From Robiginitomaculum_A sp036478535 (lineage in GTDB: Bacteria; Pseudomonadota; Alphaproteobacteria; Caulobacterales; Maricaulaceae): DNA of 64,000 nucleotides. This document shows positions 1 to 9,230 of the stretch, piece after piece (the stretch's first letter is position 1; each line of letters opens with the position of its first letter). The position numbers were made by a program, and so were the translations under genes. Location of the stretch: NCBI GenBank assembly GCA_965224735.1, contig OZ245059.1:1-64000 (forward strand), in the 5' to 3' direction. The notes under the pieces were generated by a model that did no database searches, had not been told where the DNA came from, and saw nothing but the letters and a program-made list of their open reading frames with translations.

Positions 1-393
1 CGTCTCTGTATCGCCCGCCATGATAACGCGCTGAATAGGGGCGGCGCCGCGCCATCGTGGCAGCTTTGATCCGTGTAAATTTAGACTCCCATATTTTGGT
101 GCATCCAGCGCCCGTTGAGGCAATATTTTCCCGTAGGCAACCACGCATGCAACATCGGTTTCCAAATTTTCCAAATCATCAATAACAGATTTTTTTAGAA
201 AACTTTCGGGCGTCCTAACTTCAATGCCCATACTTTCAGCAAAATTATGAACAGGGCTTTTGCGCAAACTCTTCCCGCGCCCAGCCCGTCTTGGCGGCTG
301 GCTGTACACCCGCGTTACATCATGGCCTGCGCCAATGATTTCTGATAGGGAGGCCACAGCAAATTCTGGCGTGCCCATAAACACAACACGCAT
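1..393 (-). CDS. fmt: methionyl-tRNA formyltransferase, N-terminal part (runs off window)
   Basis: Fmt formylates initiator Met-tRNA using 10-formyl-tetrahydrofolate. The minus-strand reading from 393 begins MRVVFMGTPEFAVASL, the typical Fmt N-terminus, and continues without a stop to the window edge through SLNLHGSKLPRWRGAAPIQR, which holds the SLLPxxRGAAPIQ-type formyl-folate site. The ATG shares one base with the TAA of def (TAATG), so the two are translationally coupled in a def-fmt operon, a classic pairing because deformylase removes the formyl group that Fmt adds. The C-terminal part lies outside the window. Confidence 0.95.
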   Translation of the reverse strand, partial: MRVVFMGTPEFAVASLSEIIGAGHDVTRVYSQPPRRAGRGKSLRKSPVHNFAESMGIEVRTPESFLKKSVIDDLENLETDVACVVAYGKILPQRALDAPKYGSLNLHGSKLPRWRGAAPIQRVIMAGDTET

Positions 394-911
394 TACTGCT
401 CAGCCTTTAATTTTTTTGCTTTTTGCACTTTCTTCACGGCGTGCGCGCGCTTAAGGCGGGAGAGATAATCAATAAACAAAACGCCCTTTAGGTGATCCAT
501 TTCATGCTGAATACAAACCGCATACAAATCTTCGGCCCACTCAGTAACGCGCGTTCCTTCATAATCCAGATAAGTAAGCTTCACCCGCTCCGAGCGATCA
601 ATATCGTCAAACACTTCGGGGACAGAAAGGCAACCTTCTTCATAAGTTTTTTCTTCTTCCGCCATTTCCAAAATTTGTGGATTGATGAAATATTGCGGCG
701 CAGGGTCTTCGCCTTCACGGGCAATATCCATAACGATAATTTGCAAAGGTTCCCCCACTTGTATCGCAGCAAGGCCAATGCCAGGAGCCGCATACATGGT
801 TTCAAGTAGATCATCCATAAATGCGCGCGTTTCATCCGTCACCTTTTCCACAGGTTTGGAAACAAGATTTAGAGTCTTATCTGGAACCGTTAATATGGGT
901 CTTATACTCAT
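393..911 (-). CDS. def: peptide deformylase
   Basis: Def removes the N-formyl group from nascent proteins and is a metalloenzyme. All three family motifs are visible: GIGLAAIQVG (usually GxGLAAPQ, here Ile replaces Pro), EGCLSVPE with the metal-binding Cys, and QHEMDHLKGVLF with the two His ligands and catalytic Glu. I start it at 911 (MSIRPILTVPD), preceded by a GAAGAG ribosome site; an upstream in-frame ATG at 938 would add nine residues unlike the family. At about 172 aa it is of normal length. It is followed directly by fmt and is divergent from rmuC. Confidence 0.95.
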   Translation of the reverse strand: MSIRPILTVPDKTLNLVSKPVEKVTDETRAFMDDLLETMYAAPGIGLAAIQVGEPLQIIVMDIAREGEDPAPQYFINPQILEMAEEEKTYEEGCLSVPEVFDDIDRSERVKLTYLDYEGTRVTEWAEDLYAVCIQHEMDHLKGVLFIDYLSRLKRAHAVKKVQKAKKLKAEQ

Positions 912-1002
912 GCTCTTCATGTAAGTGTGCACTCCCATTTCGTCAAGTTAATCCGCTCTCTCAATTATAGACAGAACCCTTAGAGTGTGTGAGTATAAAA
1001 CT

Positions 1003-2112
1003 ATGGAGCCTATAATATCATATTCAGGATTGGAACTCTCCCTCGCAGAGATCATACTCGGCCTTGCTTTTATGTTGCTTGGCGCTCTACTGATGGTGTT
1101 TTTTATGCGCAAAAACGGTGCACGTCTGCAACAATATTTAGGCGATATGCGCAAACAACATTCCGAGTTGCAAGGCCGTTTATCACAATTTTCTGAAGAC
1201 GCCGCCAAGCGCGAGGCTCGCCTGCAAGATAGTTTAAACCAACGCCTTGATCAAGTGTCCCACAATGTTGGAAAATCCCTCAATGATACCCAAGAGCGAA
1301 GCGCCAAAAACTTAAAAGATCTGCATGAACGTCTTGCCCTTATTGATCGAGCTCAAAAAAACATTGAAATTCTCTCTAGTGAGGTTTCTGGCCTGCAAAA
1401 TATTCTCTCTAACAAACAATCGCGCGGTGCTTTTGGTGAAAAACAAATGCAAGATTTAATTGAGAATTCCCTGCCGCCAAATGCGTATTCTTTCCAAAAA
1501 ACCCTCTCAAATGGCACAAGAGTCGACGCGCTTATTCACCTGCCTGGAGATCAAGGTCATGTGGCTATCGATTCTAAATTTCCTATGGAGGGGTGGCGCA
1601 GGTTTATGGCGGCTGAAAACAAAGCTGACAAACTAACGTCTAGCCGTGCGTTTCGCCGCGATATGAGCGTCCATATAAAAGATATATCGGAGAAATATCT
1701 TATCTTTGGCGAAACCTATGAAATCGCGCTGATGTTCTTGCCATCCGAGGCGATTTTCGCAGAGCTGCACACAAACTTTTCAAACATTGTAGAAAAAGGG
1801 TTTAGCCAAAAAGTCATGATCGTTTCCCCGACCACTTTTATGGCCACATTACACACCATGCGCGCCGTGATGAAGGACGCCGCTATGCGAGAGCAAGCCC
1901 ATATTATTCAAAAAGAAGTTGGCACGCTCGCCAATGATGTGCGGCTTTTATCAGAGCGAACATCCAAATTACAGACCCATTTTAAACAAGCGGGTAAGGA
2001 TATTGATGATATTCTAGTCTCCAGCAATAAAATTACCCAGCGAGCCGATAAAATAGATAAGCTCGATCTGCCAGAAAACCAACCAGGCAAAACAGAACTA
2101 CCAGAGATTTAG
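1003..2112 (+). CDS. rmuC: DNA recombination protein RmuC
   Basis: RmuC-family protein, thought to limit recombination at inverted repeats. It has one N-terminal membrane segment (about residues 13-35), then a long coiled coil, then a nuclease-like core with GAFGEKQMQDLIENSLPP, VDALIHLPGDQGHVAIDSKF and the conserved IVSPTTFMATLHTMR. The DSKF part matches the restriction-like fold proposed for the family. I start at 1003 (MEPIISYSG); an ATG at 985 adds six residues. It is about 369 aa, normal for alphaproteobacterial RmuC, and diverges from def over a ~90 bp gap that must hold both promoters. Confidence 0.93.
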   Translation: MEPIISYSGLELSLAEIILGLAFMLLGALLMVFFMRKNGARLQQYLGDMRKQHSELQGRLSQFSEDAAKREARLQDSLNQRLDQVSHNVGKSLNDTQERSAKNLKDLHERLALIDRAQKNIEILSSEVSGLQNILSNKQSRGAFGEKQMQDLIENSLPPNAYSFQKTLSNGTRVDALIHLPGDQGHVAIDSKFPMEGWRRFMAAENKADKLTSSRAFRRDMSVHIKDISEKYLIFGETYEIALMFLPSEAIFAELHTNFSNIVEKGFSQKVMIVSPTTFMATLHTMRAVMKDAAMREQAHIIQKEVGTLANDVRLLSERTSKLQTHFKQAGKDIDDILVSSNKITQRADKIDKLDLPENQPGKTELPEI

Positions 2113-2130
2113 AGATAAATGCGTGTGAAT

Positions 2131-2745
2131 TTAACGCCCGCGCCGCGTTTGGCAATCTTGTTGTGCGCGTTGTCGCACTTCGCGTAGACGCGCTTTGCAA
2201 TTTTTCTCGTCTTCATGCCGCGTATTGGGCACCATATAAGGCTCAAGTAAATTTGCCATAGAAATTTTTCCGTCCATTATTCCTTGCGGATCGCGGTCTA
2301 ATTGGTTGGCTATATCTTGCAGAACGCTTGTAAATTTTTCTCGGCTCACACTACGAGCAAAATTGGGGGCAAAGGCAAAATTATGCGGCATAGCATTTTC
2401 AGATCCAAGTGCGCGCGTGCGCCACGCTTCAAGTTCCACAAGTGATAAAAGTTTACTCTTGTCTATATCAGCAGATGTAAAAGCCACTTCTATGCCTGCC
2501 CGAACTTCTGATTTATCTATGGTATAATCACCATTATTGTCAAAACTTGCAAATAAAAGCGCGCCGATGCGCGGAACAAGGGCACTATCTGCGCTTAACT
2601 CAAACGCAGAAACATTATCCAATGTTTTAATAGTCCCTAAAGTTTTATCGCTAATATCAGGCCGAGGTGTTCCAGTTACAATTTGCGCGCTTGCATTTAA
2701 TCCAAGCAACAAACAACAAACAGCTCCCAATACAAATAGACGCAT
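2131..2745 (-). CDS. secreted EF-hand domain protein
   Basis: Small exported protein of about 204 aa. It starts at 2745 with MRLFVLGAVCCLLLGLNA followed by a likely signal-peptidase site at ASA-Q, and a GAGAGA ribosome site lies just upstream. Two EF-hand-like loops are visible: DNNGDYTIDKSE (canonical D-x-N-x-D-Y-x-I spacing) and, about 35 residues later, a weaker ADIDKSKLLSLVEL. The C-terminus is rich in Arg, Gln and Cys. Calcium binding is inferred from the loops. It is convergent with rmuC with only about 19 bp between the stops. Confidence 0.75.
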   Translation of the reverse strand: MRLFVLGAVCCLLLGLNASAQIVTGTPRPDISDKTLGTIKTLDNVSAFELSADSALVPRIGALLFASFDNNGDYTIDKSEVRAGIEVAFTSADIDKSKLLSLVELEAWRTRALGSENAMPHNFAFAPNFARSVSREKFTSVLQDIANQLDRDPQGIMDGKISMANLLEPYMVPNTRHEDEKNCKARLREVRQRAQQDCQTRRGR

Positions 2746-2826
2746 ATTTCTCTCGCAATTTACTAAGCCTAAATTGACCGCCCGAGCGTTAAAACGCAAG
2801 TGAAAATAGCATAATATTATGTCCCC

Positions 2827-3426
2827 TTAGAAAGGACGCCGGCTTGCCATTGCAGCCGTAATCGTCCCATCGTCTAAATAATCAAGCTCGCCGCCAACGG
2901 GAACGCCGTGCGCAAGCCGCGTTACCTTCACTGCACATGCGCGCAGATGATCCGTGATATAATGCGCCGTGGTTTGCCCGTCTATGGTCGCATTCATCGC
3001 AAGGATGACCTCACTTACATTATCATCTGCCGCACGCATGATAAGCACGGCAATGTTTAAATCTTCGGGGCGAATACCATCAAGAGCTGACAAACAGCCC
3101 CCTAAAACATGATACCGCCCGCGAAAGGCTGCGGCACGCTCCATAGCCCAAAGATCACCAACCTCTTGCACAACACAAATTATGCTACTATCGCGCCCTA
3201 ACGCTGAGCAAATATGACAAGGATCCATCACATCTATATTCCCGCATACTTGACATGGTTTTATTTTCTCACCAGCCTGCGCCAAGGCATCTGAAAGAGG
3301 TATCAATAATTTCTCTCGCTCTTTGACAAGCGCTAGCGCCGCGCGCCGAGCCGAGCGCGGGCCAAGGCCTGGCAATTTTGCCAACAAACTGATTAACCTT
3401 TCAATTTCCGCGCCTTTGGCAGACAT
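2827..3426 (-). CDS. recR: recombination mediator RecR
   Basis: RecR acts with RecF/RecO to load RecA on gapped DNA. The domain order is canonical: helix-hairpin-helix (LAKLPGLGPRSARRAALAL), C4 zinc finger (CQVCGNIDVMDPCHIC), then a Toprim domain beginning SIICVVQEVGDLWAME and the RLAHGVPVGGELDYLDDGT tail. Start at 3426 (MSAKGAEIERL) is preceded by GGAGAGAA; an upstream in-frame start would add 20 unlikely residues. The frequent partners dnaX and ybaB are not beside it here; upstream is a divergent small membrane protein. Confidence 0.96.
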   Translation of the reverse strand: MSAKGAEIERLISLLAKLPGLGPRSARRAALALVKEREKLLIPLSDALAQAGEKIKPCQVCGNIDVMDPCHICSALGRDSSIICVVQEVGDLWAMERAAAFRGRYHVLGGCLSALDGIRPEDLNIAVLIMRAADDNVSEVILAMNATIDGQTTAHYITDHLRACAVKVTRLAHGVPVGGELDYLDDGTITAAMASRRPF

Positions 3427-3583
3427 GTTCTCTCCGCATGTATGGTGATTCGCACAAAGCCTAATCCAGCACAAAAATACCCGCAAGTTTTCTTTAAATG
3501 TTGATTAACCTTGATAGTCGCCCAATTGGCTCAATATTTGCTTTGCCTTATTGTGAACACAATATATTTTTAAGGAATGCACC

Positions 3584-3916
3584 ATGGTAGGACAGTATTT
3601 AGCCGCAATTATAATGTTTTTTCTCACCATCAGCTTCACAGCGATGTTTTTTCTACCGCCGCTTAAAATAAAACTACGAAGCGCATTGGTTAATTTCTAT
3701 TGGGTTGGTGTCTGGCTATTCCTTGGCGGCATTACAGCAATGGCTGGCTCGCAGGCCGTCCTGAATATAATGGGCCTAAACATTAATACGATAAGTAACG
3801 CTGTAATTTTTGGAATTTCAACGTCCTTCGTGCTCTTCGTTATGTTCGCATGGGGGCGGTTGACCTTGAAAGGCCTTGCCATGGTCTCGGGTAAAAAAAA
3901 TAAAATAGAAAATTAA
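3584..3916 (+). CDS. small three-helix membrane protein, unknown
   Basis: A 110-aa hydrophobic protein that I do not recognise. It has about three transmembrane segments (residues ~5-25, 42-62, 72-92) and a basic C-terminus. An AAGGAA ribosome site precedes the ATG at 3584. It is transcribed away from recR and its stop overlaps the stop of the convergent PAN-module gene by a few bases. No motif points to a function. Confidence 0.65.
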   Translation: MVGQYLAAIIMFFLTISFTAMFFLPPLKIKLRSALVNFYWVGVWLFLGGITAMAGSQAVLNIMGLNINTISNAVIFGISTSFVLFVMFAWGRLTLKGLAMVSGKKNKIEN

Positions 3917-4974
3917 CCACCAGCAAGCGGCGGCAGTGCCAAAAAGTCAAGCGGCTCTTGCGTAACTGGTTTGCTCGGCACTGCACGGCTTGTAGAAACA
4001 GGCACGTCAGGGTTTTTTAAATTATCAGGAGCAGTTTGAAGGCGCGGTACAGATGTCATTTTGGTTAAATCATCATGGAGATTACCATAAAGAGATTGCT
4101 GCTTTGCAGTCGCTATATCTGGCCTAGGGATAGGCGCAGGCATCTGTCTTTGTGGCAGCATATGAGCCAATGGCGCCCGCTGTTGTCTTGATGCTTGTTT
4201 CGGTTGAGGGTGTAGCCTCATTTGCCTTTGCATGTTTAGCGGGCGATCCATAGGCGTTCTGAGCGCCGCTGCTTGTTGTGCTCGCAGCATCATTTGTCTT
4301 TGTTGCTGTCTTTGAAGCTCCGCTTGCGTCACGCTTTTTTGACCGGGCGGTAAAGGTTGTTGTTGAGGATTTCCATAAATACGCGGTTTGCGCGGATCAA
4401 TGACCCGTGTTTGCGGGCTTACTGGTTGCGGCAGTTTATAATTTGCAAAAACGGGTGCAAAAGCTTGCATGTTTCTTCGCATGGGCGCTCTTTTGAGCTG
4501 TGCTCTGGGAGCTGAAATTGGCTGGCGCCGCACTATCCTCCTAGAGCTTTGCTGCACAGACCTTTGCGGCACAGAGCTTGGCTTTGGATGAGTTACCACA
4601 GGTGTGCCAACCCGAACCGTATGTGCTCCAGCCGCTACCGCACGGCTCATCAGGCGATCAATATCCGTAGTGGATTGCCCGCTAATACTGATAGGGCTTG
4701 AAACTGGGGTTGCGATCTCAGAATTAAACTCGCATATTCCCGAGCGCGCTTGCACATTTACACGTACAAAATTCCAACCTCGGCACTGAGCATCCCCTTG
4801 GCATTGTTGTTTACATTGCCAAGGTGAGGTCGCCGCAATTTTCAAATAGGGTTTGCCCGGGCGATAAGTACTCTGATCTGCGGCTTGTGCGTCAAAAGTC
4901 AGGAATGGAGCCATCCCAAATACCAGTCCAGATACCAGTCCAGATATAAGAGCAAAAGATGTAAAACGGCTCAT
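3913..4974 (-). CDS. exported PAN/Apple-module protein with Pro/Gln-rich tail
   Basis: About 353 aa. It starts at 4974 (MSRFTSFALISGLVSG) with a signal peptide ending near AQAAD. Residues ~38-95 form a PAN/Apple-like module with the CKQQCQGDAQCRGWNF spacing and a third CEFN cysteine, a fold usually involved in protein or sugar binding. The rest is low complexity, rich in Pro, Gln, Arg and Met, and probably disordered. The next gene upstream also carries a PAN-like cysteine module, so the two may be functionally related. Role unknown beyond likely binding in the periplasm or at the surface. Confidence 0.7.
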   Translation of the reverse strand: MSRFTSFALISGLVSGLVFGMAPFLTFDAQAADQSTYRPGKPYLKIAATSPWQCKQQCQGDAQCRGWNFVRVNVQARSGICEFNSEIATPVSSPISISGQSTTDIDRLMSRAVAAGAHTVRVGTPVVTHPKPSSVPQRSVQQSSRRIVRRQPISAPRAQLKRAPMRRNMQAFAPVFANYKLPQPVSPQTRVIDPRKPRIYGNPQQQPLPPGQKSVTQAELQRQQQRQMMLRAQQAAALRTPMDRPLNMQRQMRLHPQPKQASRQQRAPLAHMLPQRQMPAPIPRPDIATAKQQSLYGNLHDDLTKMTSVPRLQTAPDNLKNPDVPVSTSRAVPSKPVTQEPLDFLALPPLAGG

Positions 4975-5103
4975 AGCTACCTCCAAAAACGAATCAATTA
5001 GGAGCAGTCTTGATAAAAGGCCTTAGGAATGGGTTAATGCGATCCGTCTCCAGTTTCTCTAATATAAGTATATGTATAGTCTGCTATAGTTTGAGCCTAA
5101 ATC

Positions 5104-5775
5104 TTATAGTGGCGCTGCAACCAACATAGCCCAGTAAGTTTGGTATGTGGTTTTGGGTTCATAAACCAGGGCAATGCCAAATTCTGTAACATCAGCACGC
5201 AGTAAATTTTCGTTATGACCAGAGCTTTTTTGCCAAGCCATAAAAACTTCACCCCAACTTTTTTGACCTGTCGCTACATTTTCGGCCGCTATAGAAAATT
5301 CAGAATAACCCTGCCTTTGTAGCCGTTCGCCATGACCGGAACCATCACTACCCGTATGGGAAATTATGCCGTGCTTTGCCAAATCAGTAGCGTGAGTTTT
5401 TGACGCTGCGCTAAGTGCTGTATTTAAAACAACAGGCGAGCGACCATGCCGCGCGCGATATGCGTTCAAATCAGCCAAGGCAATGTTTAAATTAAGCGGC
5501 GCGGGCGGCACGGAAGGAAATTGTGGGTTAGCACCAAAACCATTATTAAGGCTACAGAACATAATGGGTTTAGAAATATCAGCTTGCTCAACAACCGTGC
5601 CTCGGCATTTTCCGTTATCTGCCTTGCACAGCGCCGTACACGCTTCAAAAGAGCTTACTTCTATTTGTTTATAGGTTCCATCATCAGGAAAGGTACTCAC
5701 ACTGCTGTCACTGTTTTTCGCATAGACCCTCATGTCAAGAAAAAACATGAAAACCAAAACAATGAACAGGCGCAC
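5104..5775 (-). CDS. secreted CAP/SCP-domain protein with N-terminal PAN-like module
   Basis: A 223-aa exported protein. An N-terminal signal segment (MRLFIVLVFMFFLDMRVYA) is followed by a PAN-like cysteine module (ACTALCKADNGKCRG then CSLNNG). Residues ~90-223 are a CAP/SCP domain of the YkwD type: LNAYRARHGRSPVVLN, ATDLAKHGIISHTGSDG, AAENVATGQKSWGEVF and a SSGHNENLL His motif. CAP proteins are widespread secreted factors of mostly unknown activity in bacteria. The gene lies ~130 bp upstream of the other PAN-module gene on the same strand. Confidence 0.85.
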   Translation of the reverse strand: MRLFIVLVFMFFLDMRVYAKNSDSSVSTFPDDGTYKQIEVSSFEACTALCKADNGKCRGTVVEQADISKPIMFCSLNNGFGANPQFPSVPPAPLNLNIALADLNAYRARHGRSPVVLNTALSAASKTHATDLAKHGIISHTGSDGSGHGERLQRQGYSEFSIAAENVATGQKSWGEVFMAWQKSSGHNENLLRADVTEFGIALVYEPKTTYQTYWAMLVAAPL

Positions 5776-6040
5776 CTAGAAACTCCATAAGAATGTAGCC
5801 TCCCGTTCTTAATACTTTTCGTTAAATATAGATTAAAGTTCTCACTTTTCATAATTCTATACCAAAGCAGGTAGAAACGGCCAAGTCGCAAAAATTAGAT
5901 GCGAACGAGCCTTAGAAGTGAACGGGCGGCGACGGCAGACTGTACACATAGTTACCTCTCCACAATACTCGCCAAAGGCATGGCCAGAGAACCAATAGTG
6001 CCAAAACCAATAGTAAAAGTCTAATCATCAAAACAATCCT

Positions 6041-6913
6041 TTATAGTATCCGTTTAATCGACGTAATTACTCCTGTGGTTTGTGCAATACGCGCCGCAGC
6101 GTCTCTAAGCGGCTCTATCGCGACGCACATATGGTGTGCATTGGCGTGGAGCAACATTTCTCTATCGCCCATAATCCCCACATGCCCCGTCCAAAAAATT
6201 AGATCGCCGCGCACAAGACCTGTCAATTTTTCCGTGATTTCAACGGATGTACCAAGGGTTGTTTCTTGCATACCCGCATCGCGCGGCGCATCCAGACCGC
6301 ATGCCCGTAGCGCAGTTTGCACTAAGCCCGAACAGTCAACTCCGTCAGGCGATACACCTCCCCATATATAAGGGAGGCCAAAATGTAACTCAGCCGCTTC
6401 AACAAAATCTGTTGGCTCTTGTCCAAGTTCTACAACATGGTTTTTATGCACATAGCCTACATCAAGCATTCTAATATAATCCCCCTCCTCGTCCTCCGCC
6501 AATAATTTTGCGTTCATTGGCAAAGAGGTGCGAATAGCGGATTTAAAATTTGCTTTCAAAAATGCGGGTGCACGCAAATTGCTGATGCGGTGAGTGGGTT
6601 CATAGCGGCTTGGCATGAGCGCCATTTTAGGCACATACCCCACATAGCCTTTTCTGTCCGCCTGCACTTCTTGACCCCATAGCCACGAACCGTGCAAATC
6701 ATAAACATCAAATTCACTGCCGATAAGCAGCTGCGTTTCCATCATTGATGCATTCGCAGGTTTATTGTGTAGCGGCACGACGGGCATACGCACTTGGTAG
6801 CGCACGGCAGGAACATAGGTTTTCGCATCTACTTTGCCTTCAAGATACGCGGCAGCCACATTTTCATTATAGGCATTTACTCTTGGATCAAGTTTGTTGT
6901 CTAATTTGCTCAT
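6041..6913 (-). CDS. NlpC/P60 family cell-wall peptidase with SH3-like domains
   Basis: A 290-aa cysteine peptidase expected to cut peptidoglycan stem peptides. The N-terminal ~150 residues resemble the tandem SH3-like domains of dipeptidyl-peptidase VI-type proteins (ETQLLIGSEFDVYDLHGSWLWGQ). The C-terminal NlpC/P60 domain has PYIWGGVSPDGVDCSGLVQ with the catalytic Cys, then LIFWTGHVGIMGDREMLLHA with the His. No signal peptide is evident, so it may act in the cytosol in peptidoglycan recycling or leave by another route. It starts 4 bp after the MarR-type gene, so the two probably form one operon. Confidence 0.9.
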   Translation of the reverse strand: MSKLDNKLDPRVNAYNENVAAAYLEGKVDAKTYVPAVRYQVRMPVVPLHNKPANASMMETQLLIGSEFDVYDLHGSWLWGQEVQADRKGYVGYVPKMALMPSRYEPTHRISNLRAPAFLKANFKSAIRTSLPMNAKLLAEDEEGDYIRMLDVGYVHKNHVVELGQEPTDFVEAAELHFGLPYIWGGVSPDGVDCSGLVQTALRACGLDAPRDAGMQETTLGTSVEITEKLTGLVRGDLIFWTGHVGIMGDREMLLHANAHHMCVAIEPLRDAAARIAQTTGVITSIKRIL

Positions 6914-6917
6914 TAGC

Positions 6918-7310
6918 TCACTTTAATGGCATGACCTTTCTCTGGTCAAGGCGTCTATCAAGAGTTTGCGCCGCGCGGCAAATGCGGGCGGAAAACGCCG
7001 CAAGATAGCGCGAGCCACCCGCTGTTCGTTTGACTAAGACAGAACGTTTATCTCGCAAATCTGGGCCACGATCAACAAACCCGTAACCCGTTAAAGTATT
7101 AAGCGCACGTGTTATCACTGCTTTGGTCACATTAAGCTGCTCTGCAAGCGAGCGTACTGTGTGCGGTCCTTCTTCAAGATAAACTGTGGTCAAAAGCGCG
7201 AGCTGGCGCGTAGCAAGATCAGGCACATCTGCTAAAACCCCGTTTAAATTAACCTGGTGCCAAAGCGCAAGCGCTTCTTTGCGATTTAATTTTTCCTGGC
7301 ATTGTTGCAA
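6918..7310 (-). CDS. MarR-family transcriptional regulator
   Basis: A 130-aa winged-helix protein: RQLALLTTVYLEEGPHTVRS is followed by LAEQLNVTKAVITRALNTL (recognition helix) and the wing GFVDRGPDLRDKRSVLVKRT, the MarR pattern including the D-x-R-D-x-R wing. The region before it is short for a full MarR dimerisation domain. It is promoter-proximal in a two-gene operon with the NlpC/P60 peptidase, which it may control. The ligand is unknown. Confidence 0.8.
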   Translation of the reverse strand: MQQCQEKLNRKEALALWHQVNLNGVLADVPDLATRQLALLTTVYLEEGPHTVRSLAEQLNVTKAVITRALNTLTGYGFVDRGPDLRDKRSVLVKRTAGGSRYLAAFSARICRAAQTLDRRLDQRKVMPLK

Positions 7311-7463
7311 AATTTACTCCCAAAACAAATCACTATGTATACTGATTCGCACAAAGGTGATTCACTCGTCAAGGGGCGGAAGAACATTTACTGCCGATTA
7401 ACCAATAAGAGGATTAGTAAAAAGAAGAAAGACAAAATTTATAGTAAAAGAGAATATGACCAG

Positions 7464-8948
7464 TTACTTAAAGCCTGTATCAAGGTTGGCGCCAATGACA
7501 GAATACTCAATAGTGTGCGGAGGTCCTTCCCAGCCTCTTTTGACTTGGGAAAATATTATCCCAACTCTCTTACTGTCATCTCCAAGCGCAATATAACCGA
7601 TTGGGGCTGCACCTAGTATATATGAAGGGTCATCATGTTTGAATTTTGCAATACGTTTTTTCCCCTTGTTCTTTGAGAGAAGAAAGACTGCGGATTGGCG
7701 TACCATTTTCATCTTCCACATACTTGTGCTCATCGCTATATCATTGTTTATAGTATAGGTAAGTATGTCAGACTTATGGTGAATATCACCCGTATTAAAA
7801 TGAAAATCTTTGCTTGGAGTAATGCCATTACTTTGCATATTTTCGTATATCAGCGCTTGGTGGTCACGCCAAAAATTAGAGAAATCTGCATCCATGTCCA
7901 TAGTTGCGGCGCCTTCGCCAGTTCGGAAGACATCCTTCCAAACAACTTTATCTGTTATTAAATCCTGAATAATTGTTTCAATATGAATTATGCCAGAAGG
8001 GCCAGTATCAAAAATAGAAATAAAAGCAATCTTCCCACTTGCATTATAACCTAACGGGCAAAACTTGTCCGTGATGAAAGGCCGTTGTTTAAACGATGAC
8101 TTCAACGATGAAAAAGCTTTAAAGCTGGCTGCATCCATATTAAGACACTCAGGAGTGGGTGTTAATACTATTTTTTTAGTATTTTGGTTTTTAGTATCCT
8201 GTTGTGGCTTGATAAACGTTCTAGAGGTTTGATTAATGGATAAAGGTAACTTTATTCGCTTGTTTGGAGTGCCGGAAAAGGATTGGTCATCCCCATCGGC
8301 AAGAAAACTTACGGCTAAACCGTTGTTTGCTGTATTGACTTTAATATCTGTAATGTTATCGCCAAGAAATCGAGAATCTAAATGACTAATGAATGAAGTT
8401 CCAAGATTAATAGAGAATAGCCCTAAATGTGTAAAATGATTACCACCACCGTTAAGATCAGCGTGGGCATTGTTTATAAAGGGAGCAAAAAACATAGGCT
8501 CATTACTTTTGTCTACGCTTTGAATAAGGGTAATATTATCAGGCATCAGTAATATTCTACCATAGTCAAATTCACCCCCACCAGTACCCTTATCAATTGT
8601 GTACACACCCGAAACATAGCGTGTCCCCTTTCGGTCAGTCCTTACCCGATCAAGGACGACGGGCGTTACCTTTTGTTTGTCTTTTAAAAGGATTTGTGGC
8701 GGAAGTCCGTCAACGAGTGATTTTGTAATAAAGGCAGTGCGTTCTACCGCGCATTGTTCACCGTGTTCACCGTTTATTTGCCAAGTACTATCTTTTCCAA
8801 GGCAATCAAATGTGGCCGTATTTACATCGGTTGAAACGCCCTGTCTGGATGCATGTGCGTCAGGATTTGCAACTTCTTGTTTTGGTTTGCAGGCTACAAA
8901 TAGGCTTGCGCTAAGCAAGAGGCTCAAGGCGAGAGTAAGTTTTTGCAT
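7464..8948 (-). CDS. lipoprotein of unknown function
   Basis: About 494 aa, starting at 8948 (MQKLTLALSLLLSASLFVAC); the lipobox LFVAC directs lipidation at Cys20. The mature protein has no motif I can assign; it is rich in beta-prone segments and Asp/Asn/Thr, suggesting a periplasmic or outer-membrane-anchored beta protein. It stands alone between the MarR gene and sdhB and is divergent from sdhB. I see nothing that decides its role. Confidence 0.75.
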   Translation of the reverse strand: MQKLTLALSLLLSASLFVACKPKQEVANPDAHASRQGVSTDVNTATFDCLGKDSTWQINGEHGEQCAVERTAFITKSLVDGLPPQILLKDKQKVTPVVLDRVRTDRKGTRYVSGVYTIDKGTGGGEFDYGRILLMPDNITLIQSVDKSNEPMFFAPFINNAHADLNGGGNHFTHLGLFSINLGTSFISHLDSRFLGDNITDIKVNTANNGLAVSFLADGDDQSFSGTPNKRIKLPLSINQTSRTFIKPQQDTKNQNTKKIVLTPTPECLNMDAASFKAFSSLKSSFKQRPFITDKFCPLGYNASGKIAFISIFDTGPSGIIHIETIIQDLITDKVVWKDVFRTGEGAATMDMDADFSNFWRDHQALIYENMQSNGITPSKDFHFNTGDIHHKSDILTYTINNDIAMSTSMWKMKMVRQSAVFLLSKNKGKKRIAKFKHDDPSYILGAAPIGYIALGDDSKRVGIIFSQVKRGWEGPPHTIEYSVIGANLDTGFK

Positions 8949-9230
8949 CATTATTCCATCCTAATGGTTATGAATATGTGCGTCCAATAATAGATAATAA
9001 CAAGATATTATCAATTAAAGAACTGCATAAATATTTGTTTTTATTTTAGGGTTTGTGATTTGAGCCATGTGGTAGCAACAAGGCATTATACTGGTTTCCC
9101 ATATTGGCGATTAACCATCTTATTATGGCAATCTAACGCGGGCCTTTTTGAATAAGGAGTGATTATTTGCTTTATATTTATGAACGGCACGCCTATATAT
9201 GCAAATCATGAGACCAATTCGGAGAGCCAT

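Noticed and set aside
7302..7616. Open frame of 104 codons on the plus strand
   Set aside because: It overlaps the well-supported lipoprotein gene on the other strand, is Lys-rich low complexity and has no family resemblance.
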